Shown: positions 6,451 to 11,023 of the stretch, piece after piece
How the letters are laid out: every line of letters starts with the position of its first letter
Numbering within the stretch: position 1 is the stretch's first letter
Source of the DNA: an uncultured Oscillospiraceae bacterium
Lineage (GTDB): Bacteria > Bacillota > Clostridia > UBA1212 > SIG427
Assembly (NCBI GenBank): GCA_902465325.1
Contig: CABQMV010000068.1
Span: forward strand, 1-11,023
Reading direction: 5' to 3'
Length of the DNA: 11,023 nucleotides
The notes under the pieces: model-generated
Told to the model about the DNA's origin: nothing
What the model saw: only the letters and a program-made list of their open reading frames with translations
Database searches by the model: none
Made by a program: the position numbers and the translations under genes

Positions 6451-7158
6451 TTGGCAATGACTTTTAAGCGAGGTCTCAGAGACGGAATCCCCATCTGCCT
6501 GGGATATTTATCTGTATCCTTTACCTTTGGAATGATGGCCGCCAACGGCGGACTGCCGGTTTGGATTCCCGTTCTGATTTCTATGACCAATCTTACCTCT
6601 GCAGGTCAATTTGCCGGTACTGCCATTATTTTGGCTGCAGGCAGTCTGGCGGAACTGGCAGTGACCACCTTTATTATTAATCTCCGCTATATGCTTATGT
6701 CTTTTTCCCTTTCGCAGAAAGTGGATCCTAAAATGTCTCTCCCTACCCGCTGTGCTATAGCATTCGGTATTACGGACGAAATTTTTGCCGTGTCTGTACA
6801 GCAAAAAGAAGCTGTAAATGCAAAATACTTTGCAGGATTGATGCTCACCCCCTATTGGGGATGGGCACTGGGTACTTTTTTAGGTGCCGGCGCCGCCGGC
6901 CTGCTTCCCTTGGCAGTCCGGGGAGCCTTGGGAATTGCCATCTACGGGATGTTTTTGGCTATTATTATTCCACCGGCCAGACAGTCAAAGGCCGTGCTCT
7001 TTACCATCTCTGTAGCCGCTGCGCTAAGCTGCCTTTTTCGCTATGTTCCCTATATAAACCGGCTTTCTTCTGGCTGGGCCATTATCCTCTGTACGCTAAT
7101 TGCCGCCGGGCTAAGCGCCCGACTCTTTCCTACAGAAGAGAAGGAGGTGCAGCAGTGA
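6451..7158 (+). CDS. azlC: Branched-chain amino acid exporter large subunit AzlC
   Basis: A 235-residue polytopic membrane protein of the AzlC/LIV-E family, which with AzlD exports branched-chain amino acids or their analogues. Family hallmarks are present: RGLRDGIPICLGY near the N-terminus, TNLTSAGQFAG, NLRYMLMSFSLSQK, GITDEIFAVS and YWGWALGTFLGA. The TTG at 6451-6453 is preferred because AAGGAGGT (6435-6442) lies 8 bp before it. The ATG at 6457 would be 14 bp away, and the more upstream ATG at 6403 would put the ribosome site inside the gene. The gene overlaps azlD by 3 bp (GTGA), so the two subunits are translationally coupled. It runs opposite to the flanking glycan genes. Confidence 0.88.
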   Translation: MAMTFKRGLRDGIPICLGYLSVSFTFGMMAANGGLPVWIPVLISMTNLTSAGQFAGTAIILAAGSLAELAVTTFIINLRYMLMSFSLSQKVDPKMSLPTRCAIAFGITDEIFAVSVQQKEAVNAKYFAGLMLTPYWGWALGTFLGAGAAGLLPLAVRGALGIAIYGMFLAIIIPPARQSKAVLFTISVAAALSCLFRYVPYINRLSSGWAIILCTLIAAGLSARLFPTEEKEVQQ

Positions 7159-7466
7159 CCCCCTCTTATCTAACAGCGGCAATTCTGATTATGGCCGCTG
7201 TCACGTATTTAGTCAGAATGCTTCCTCTGGTAATTTTTCGGAAAGAAATCAAAAGCCCTTTTATCAAGGCCTTTCTCTATTATGTCCCCTATGCAGTTCT
7301 GGCGGCTATGACAATCCCGGAAATTCTATATTCCACCCGCAATATTGGGTCGGCAGTGGGAGGACTACTCTGTGCACTGCTTTTATCCTATTGCAAAAGA
7401 GGCCTGCTTACAGTGGCACTGGGATCCGTCGCTGCGGTATTTCTGCTGGAACTGCTGCTCTGCTGA
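7155..7466 (+). CDS. azlD: Branched-chain amino acid exporter small subunit AzlD
   Basis: A 103-residue, very hydrophobic protein, the usual size for AzlD, with three to four membrane helices (AAILIMAAVTYLVRMLPLVIF, FLYYVPYAVLAAMTIPEILY, VGGLLCALLLSYC, LLTVALGSVAAVFLLELLL). The TYLVRMLPL and YYVPYAVLAAMTIPEI segments are characteristic of the family. The GTG start at 7155-7157 overlaps the azlC stop and has AAGGAGGTG (7141-7149) in front. The gene ends 7 bp before the stop of the convergent acetyltransferase gene. No terminator hairpin fits in that gap, so the two transcripts probably overlap. Confidence 0.85.
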   Translation: MTPSYLTAAILIMAAVTYLVRMLPLVIFRKEIKSPFIKAFLYYVPYAVLAAMTIPEILYSTRNIGSAVGGLLCALLLSYCKRGLLTVALGSVAAVFLLELLLC

Positions 7467-7473
7467 GAAAGGA

Positions 7474-8121
7474 TTACTCCTGTTTCCGAGGGCCGTCTTC
7501 ATAATACTTAATATACGTAAGCTCTTCCTTTGTTTGCCTCCACACATGAAAACCGCACTTTTCATACAGAGCCCTGGCCCGTCCGTTGTCACTTCGAACA
7601 GACAAAGTACAGCTCGTAATGTGTCCATCTTTCTGTTCTGCCATAAGTTTTTCAAATTCAGTGATCAGTCCGACCGCAACGCCGCTTTGTCCTCTGTATT
7701 CCGGCATCACGCAAATAGAAAGCAAGTCTGCGTCAGCATGTGATTGGGATACAGAACCCCGGTTTTTGTGAAAAAGAGCTTTTACTCTGCTAATGCATCT
7801 TGTAATCGCAGGCCCATTCAGCCGAATACATAGCCCCAAAAGCCGCCGGACCAGCTGCGTCCTATACTTGCTCTCAAAAACTGACCTGGCCTGTGAACCT
7901 TTATAGTAGCCCATGCAAAATCCAATAATTTTATTCTCTGCGGTCCTGTCAGAATCGCACGCAATAATAAACAGTTGACTTTCATTGTAAAATTCTAAAT
8001 AGTATTTTTCCAGCAGCCCAGGTCCCAGAGAAGTCAGAAAATATGAAGGAAAGCAGGCCATATGGACTTCCGGAATCCCTTTTAGCTCCTGCGGTTCTGC
8101 CTTTTTATAAATAATGTTCAA
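7474..8121 (-). CDS. GNAT-family N-acetyltransferase
   Basis: A 215-residue protein with a GNAT fold in its C-terminal half: the acetyl-CoA-binding motif LLSICVMPEYRGQSGVAVGL (133-152, with R143-G-Q-S-G-V-A) and the later DNGRARALYEKCGF (168-181) that closes the cofactor site. The N-terminus (HMACFPSYFLTSLGPGLLEKYY) resembles GNATs found in polysaccharide clusters. Residues about 75-130 form a basic insert (VRRLLGLCIRLNG, SRVKALFHKN) that I cannot assign. It is the last gene of a three-gene operon and starts 15 bp after the glycosyltransferase stop. Acetylation of a glycan amino sugar is therefore a reasonable role (inference). The start is TTG at 8119-8121, with AAGGAG about 10 bp upstream and no alternative ATG nearby. 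Confidence 0.8.
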   Translation of the reverse strand: MNIIYKKAEPQELKGIPEVHMACFPSYFLTSLGPGLLEKYYLEFYNESQLFIIACDSDRTAENKIIGFCMGYYKGSQARSVFESKYRTQLVRRLLGLCIRLNGPAITRCISRVKALFHKNRGSVSQSHADADLLSICVMPEYRGQSGVAVGLITEFEKLMAEQKDGHITSCTLSVRSDNGRARALYEKCGFHVWRQTKEELTYIKYYEDGPRKQE

Positions 8122-8136
8122 TGACAGCTCTCTCCT

Positions 8137-8889
8137 TTACTTGATGTGGAAAACCTTAATAAAACACCAGACTGCTATATGAAATGCCGACCGAAAAACA
8201 TTTAGATGTTCAATTTCCCGATAAAGCTTCCAATGATACCGAATGAGCGTAAACTTATTGCTGGACACAGAGTCTGAACGTACTCTGTATTTGGTCAAAA
8301 CTTCATCCAGGCCTAAAATATACCTCTCTTTTTTCAGCATTTTCAGCCACAGTGCGTCGTCATTCCGTTTTCTGATATCGGGCACAGTAAACTTACCCAG
8401 TTTTTCTACATGATACATGACGGTAGAATTTCCCACCGGGCAATCTAAAAGCATCCGATTGTAATCCACCCGGGCAGGTACATGAAAAATTCTGCTTTTT
8501 TGCGTTCCGCTTTCATCAATCAGACAATAGGAGGTCGCACTAAAGGAACAGGCCTGCTCTTTCATAAAACGCAGCTGCTGCTCCAGCTTCTGGGGCTCCC
8601 ACAAATCGTCACTATCCAAAAAAGCCATATACTCGCCCTCTGCATATGTCATAGCCTTTGTCCTTGCCGCCGCAGTACCTGAGTTTTTCTCTAAAGCAAA
8701 ATAACGGATCCTAGGATCCATATCAGAATAACGCCGCACAAGCTCTTCCGTATTATCAACAGAGCCGTCATCTACAATAATCATTTCCCAGTCCGTGTAG
8801 GTCTGCCTTTGTACCGATTCTATAGTAGCCCCTATGAAAGCCCCGCAATTATATGTCGGCGTAATAACAGAAACCAATCCCTGTATCAT
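8137..8889 (-). CDS. Family 2 (GT-A) glycosyltransferase
   Basis: A 250-residue GT2 glycosyltransferase, expected at the inner membrane face, that adds a sugar from a nucleotide donor to the growing lipid-linked glycan. The N-terminal fold is classic: VSVITPTYNCGAFIGATIES (6-25), VDDGS (39-43), RTKAMTYAEGEYMAFLDSDD with the metal-binding DSDD at 92-95, and an acidic RNDD (175-178) where the catalytic base usually lies in the (E/N)DD motif. The protein is short and lacks a true membrane helix, although the last 25 residues are hydrophobic (FHIAVWCFIKVFHIK). The ATG at 8887-8889 overlaps the TGA of the preceding sugar transferase (ATGA), so the two are translationally coupled. Donor and acceptor cannot be read from sequence. 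Confidence 0.87.
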   Translation of the reverse strand: MIQGLVSVITPTYNCGAFIGATIESVQRQTYTDWEMIIVDDGSVDNTEELVRRYSDMDPRIRYFALEKNSGTAAARTKAMTYAEGEYMAFLDSDDLWEPQKLEQQLRFMKEQACSFSATSYCLIDESGTQKSRIFHVPARVDYNRMLLDCPVGNSTVMYHVEKLGKFTVPDIRKRNDDALWLKMLKKERYILGLDEVLTKYRVRSDSVSSNKFTLIRYHWKLYREIEHLNVFRSAFHIAVWCFIKVFHIK

Positions 8890-9665
8890 ACAATCGCTTC
8901 TCTTCTGGAGTTTTCAAAGTCATCCTCCTGCTCTAATACATCCTGCACTTTATAATTTGTATAGAAAACGGCCCAAATTGTCTGGAACATGGTTTTTAAT
9001 TCAAACCGGAGGGTAAAATGGGCAACAGAATAAAGATTGTACTTCATTTTACAGGGCAAGATCTGATGAGCATAATCCAGGTCTGCATTTTTTGTATCCT
9101 TCATCAGCTTTTCCTCGTCCCGAAACATAATACTTGTCAGACTAGTTATCCCCGCCGGCAAAAGCAGAGTCGCCATCATTTCATCTGTATACTGACTGAC
9201 ATAAAGGGAAACCTCCGGACGTGTCCCCACGAAAGTCATCGTACCCCTTAATACATCCAAAAGCTGAATGGTCTCATCCAAATGAAAACGGCGCATAAAA
9301 CGGCCAACCCGTGTAATCCGCCGGTCATCATCCAGCGTAATCTGTGTCCCCAGCTCTTCCGCGTGGTTTACCATTGTCCTGAATTTAAAAATTCTAAACC
9401 GCTTCCCATAACGGGTCACCCTTTCCTGACGAAACAACACAGGACCCGGAGAATCCAGCTTAATAGCCAGCGAAAGAATCAAAAACACCGGAAGTAAAAC
9501 AATTAACAAAAAAAAAGATAAAACAATATCAAAAAAACGTTTTACAAAAAGACTCCATTTACGCTTTTGCAAAATGTCGTAATATCTTTTCACGCTATCA
9601 TTTTTCATTTCAGGAGGCAATTGCTCCCACTTCCTGAGTATCATATGTTTATGCGCTTCTTTCAA
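8886..9665 (-). CDS. Undecaprenyl-phosphate sugar-1-phosphate transferase (initiating, PglC/CapM-like)
   Basis: A 259-residue bacterial sugar transferase that loads the first sugar phosphate onto undecaprenyl phosphate to start a surface glycan. It has a basic N-terminal arm, VKRFFD (41-46), one hydrophobic helix (about 43-68, re-entrant in PglC-like enzymes), PGPVLFRQER (73-82), KFRTM (94-98), the catalytic Asp-Glu pair D130-E131 within FHLDETIQLLDVLRG, and GTRPE (147-151) where many relatives have GPRPE. It lacks the N-terminal multi-helix part of WcaJ/WbaP, so it is a minimal enzyme. It is first in the operon with GT2 and GNAT. The start is uncertain: TTG at 9663-9665 or ATG at 9642-9644. 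Neither has a strong ribosome site, though AAAGAAG precedes the ATG. The sugar may be the CapE-derived one (inference). Confidence 0.85.
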   Translation of the reverse strand: MKEAHKHMILRKWEQLPPEMKNDSVKRYYDILQKRKWSLFVKRFFDIVLSFFLLIVLLPVFLILSLAIKLDSPGPVLFRQERVTRYGKRFRIFKFRTMVNHAEELGTQITLDDDRRITRVGRFMRRFHLDETIQLLDVLRGTMTFVGTRPEVSLYVSQYTDEMMATLLLPAGITSLTSIMFRDEEKLMKDTKNADLDYAHQILPCKMKYNLYSVAHFTLRFELKTMFQTIWAVFYTNYKVQDVLEQEDDFENSRREAIV

Positions 9666-9692
9666 GTTTAAAAGATAACAATTACTTTAGTT

Positions 9693-9721
9693 ATTCTAAC
9701 ACAAATAAGGGGGATTAGCAA
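9693..9721 (-). promoter_or_regulatory. Promoter of the sugar transferase-GT2-GNAT operon
   Basis: On the minus strand TTGCTA (9716-9721) and TAGAAT (9693-9698) are 17 bp apart, about 30 bp before the sugar transferase gene. The 150-bp gap up to the next gene otherwise holds a terminator palindrome (9758-9783) and a small AAAAAC-CGC-GTTTTT dyad (9735-9749). Confidence 0.65.
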
Positions 9722-9757
9722 GGTAAAACCTGACAAAAACCGCGTTTTTCCTATCAA

Positions 9758-9783
9758 AAGAGGAGCTCAGCTGAGCTCCTCTT
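9758..9783. terminator. Perfect 26-bp palindrome, probable terminator of the Ig/LamG gene
   Basis: AAGAGGAGCTCAG (9758-9770) is followed at once by its exact complement (9771-9783), so the stem runs to the centre with only a forced tetraloop. On the plus strand CGTTTTTATTTTT follows. On the minus strand, the direction of the upstream gene, an A-rich run precedes it and a short TTTT overlaps its end. It lies 31 bp past the stop of the minus-strand gene and can work in both directions. Confidence 0.7.
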
Positions 9784-9814
9784 CGTTTTTATTTTTATAA
9801 ATTTTCAGCACATC

Positions 9815-11023
9815 TTATCTTGCTGCATAGAGAGCCGCTACCTGATCTGCTGTTGCCGCAGCTCCGTATACCTTTACAAAGGAATACTGTCCCAGTGCGG
9901 CAAAGTTTCCGTCTCCTGCATATGCTCCGATATGGAAGCCCGCTGTAGTGTCATGCTGTGTCGTGGTAACAGTCTGTGTCCCGGCCAGCACGCCGTTTAC
10001 ATAATAGGATCCTGTATCTCCGTCATGTACATATACCAGGTGATTCCACTGACCTTTCTGTCCGCCTTCAAGGTACTTATCCGGAGAAGCCATCTCTCCA
10101 ACGCTGATCTCTGTACCTTTTCCAAAAAGCATTCCGCCGTTGGCTATGCTTCTTACCCAGAAGGTTACTCCATTTGGCGCCAGCCAGCCGGTATCACCTG
10201 CAATGAATCCAAGATTAGCATTATTTCCATCTGTAATATTTACATAGATCTCCATTGTGTAGGAATCCTGCATTGCTGTATATACTTCCGTAGGAATCTC
10301 ATAGCTGAGATGCGTCGGAGAAGACAGGTCCGCAACCTTTCCGCCATTGGCGTCAACATAACCCAGAAAAGTTGTTCCATTTAAGGAAGGAGTAATGTTT
10401 CTAACCTGCTCTACATAGGTCTCATCTCTGAAATCTACATTGAAAATAATTTGATCAGAAAATTCTGCCTCTGCCACTCTTACAGAGAAGCTGGTGGTCT
10501 GCGCAAACTCTCCGTATGCTACAGTCAGTCTCTGTACGCCTGCCGCTGTTGCGTCATATCCTGTTACCGTCAGATCCGCTGCCTCTATGATCGCAGTGCT
10601 TCCGTCTGTGTATTTCGCTTTCACAGTCAAGCCGCTTACATCCAGCGCTTCTCCGTTGGCATAGTACAGCTTCGCCGGCTTGCTGGCCAGTACGATCTGA
10701 CGTACCTCAGGCGCTGCCTTTACTCTTACACTGAAGCTGGTGGTCTGCTCAAACTCTCCGTACGCTACAGTCAGTCTCTGTACGCCGGCTGTTGTTGCCT
10801 CGTATCCTGTTACCGTCAAGCCTTCGCTGATCAGAGCGGTGCTCCCGTCACTGTACTTGGCTGTGATAGCCAGGCCTGTAGTATCTAAGGCTTCCCCTGC
10901 CTCATAAATCAACTTACTCGGCTTAGCTGCCAGTACAATGCTGGAAAGGCTTACCGGTGCTGTGATTTTTACTGTAAACTTATTGGTATAAATCGTATCC
11001 TCGGTCTCATAGGAAACCGTTAC
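9815..11023 (-). CDS. Secreted protein with tandem bacterial Ig-like domains and C-terminal LamG domain (5' end outside window)
   Basis: The last 402 residues of a larger protein; the frame is open to the window edge, so the start and signal peptide are not seen. Residues 1-25 look like the end of one Ig-like repeat. Two more follow at about 29-107 and 110-186. Each has the pattern I-V-L-A-x-K-P-x-K-L, then GEALD, then KYxDGST, then TVTGY, then GVQRLTVAYGEF and TTSFSVRV, which fits the bacterial Ig-like group 3 (Big_3) family. From about 192 to the end is a concanavalin/LamG-like jelly roll: NVDFRD, SYTMEIYVNI, WNHLVYVHDGDTGSYYVNG, GFHIGAYAGDG, VKVYGAAATADQVAALY. Such C-termini bind carbohydrate or hold extracellular enzymes and adhesins. 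No LPXTG sorting signal or membrane helix is present at the end. Any catalytic part would lie upstream, outside the window. Confidence 0.82.
   Translation of the reverse strand, partial: VTVSYETEDTIYTNKFTVKITAPVSLSSIVLAAKPSKLIYEAGEALDTTGLAITAKYSDGSTALISEGLTVTGYEATTAGVQRLTVAYGEFEQTTSFSVRVKAAPEVRQIVLASKPAKLYYANGEALDVSGLTVKAKYTDGSTAIIEAADLTVTGYDATAAGVQRLTVAYGEFAQTTSFSVRVAEAEFSDQIIFNVDFRDETYVEQVRNITPSLNGTTFLGYVDANGGKVADLSSPTHLSYEIPTEVYTAMQDSYTMEIYVNITDGNNANLGFIAGDTGWLAPNGVTFWVRSIANGGMLFGKGTEISVGEMASPDKYLEGGQKGQWNHLVYVHDGDTGSYYVNGVLAGTQTVTTTQHDTTAGFHIGAYAGDGNFAALGQYSFVKVYGAAATADQVAALYAAR
10450..10940 (-). repeat. Two tandem coding repeats (81-82 codons each) of the Ig-like domain
   Basis: The DNA of the two Ig repeats is strongly conserved. 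The block at 10491-10573 matches 10737-10819 (offset 246 bp) at about 75 of 83 positions by eye, while other parts diverge more and include a one-codon length difference. This points to recent duplication or gene conversion between repeats. Confidence 0.7.

Noticed and set aside
10451..10888. A 145-codon plus-strand open frame over the Ig repeats
   Set aside because: It is antisense to the clearly coding Ig repeats, and its internal repetition simply mirrors the repeat DNA.

Overview
The window looks like chromosomal DNA from a moderate-GC anaerobic Firmicute of the class Clostridia. The basis is strong AGGAGG-type ribosome binding sites, TTGACA/TATAAT promoters, TTG and GTG starts, and gene families typical of that group: a YhbD-like regulator with a bactofilin, NatAB, AzlCD, CapE, and tandem bacterial Ig domains with a LamG domain. 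I cannot name the species. No tRNA, rRNA, CRISPR array, integrase or phage gene is visible. The longest stretch without a gene is about 220 bp, between capE and azlC.

Layout: (1) 1-117, minus: the N-terminus of L-aspartate oxidase (nadB) with a clear promoter. (2) 241-1632, plus: a secreted, C-terminally membrane-anchored protein with a degenerate glycerophosphodiesterase fold. (3) 1656-2971, plus: a two-gene operon of a MerR-like DUF4004/YhbD protein and a bactofilin-like beta-helix protein. It is preceded by a promoter carrying a perfect 19-bp inverted repeat that contains two copies of a 13-bp palindrome. (4) 3027-5147, minus: a NatAB-type ABC exporter. The permease is intact, but the ATPase gene is interrupted exactly at Walker B by a 150-bp in-frame insertion that looks like a small non-autonomous element. 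(5) 5220-6230, minus: capE, a UDP-sugar 4,6-dehydratase. (6) 6451-7466, plus: azlC-azlD, a branched-chain amino acid exporter. (7) 7474-9665, minus: a surface-glycan operon of an initiating sugar-phosphate transferase, a GT2 glycosyltransferase and a GNAT acetyltransferase. (8) 9815-11023, minus, 5' end outside the window: the C-terminal part of a secreted Ig-repeat/LamG protein.

Working together: capE and the 7474-9665 operon probably serve the same surface polysaccharide or glycoprotein pathway, with CapE making an amino-sugar nucleotide and the transferases building the lipid-linked glycan. They are separate transcription units split by azlCD. The DUF4004 protein is the natural candidate to bind the palindromes in front of its own operon and so control bactofilin expression. 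The NatAB system is probably inactive because its ATPase is broken.

Most worth a second look: the in-frame insertion in natA; the double-palindrome promoter of the DUF4004-bactofilin operon; the apparently catalytically dead GDPD protein; and the regularly placed Cys-x-Gly motifs of the bactofilin.
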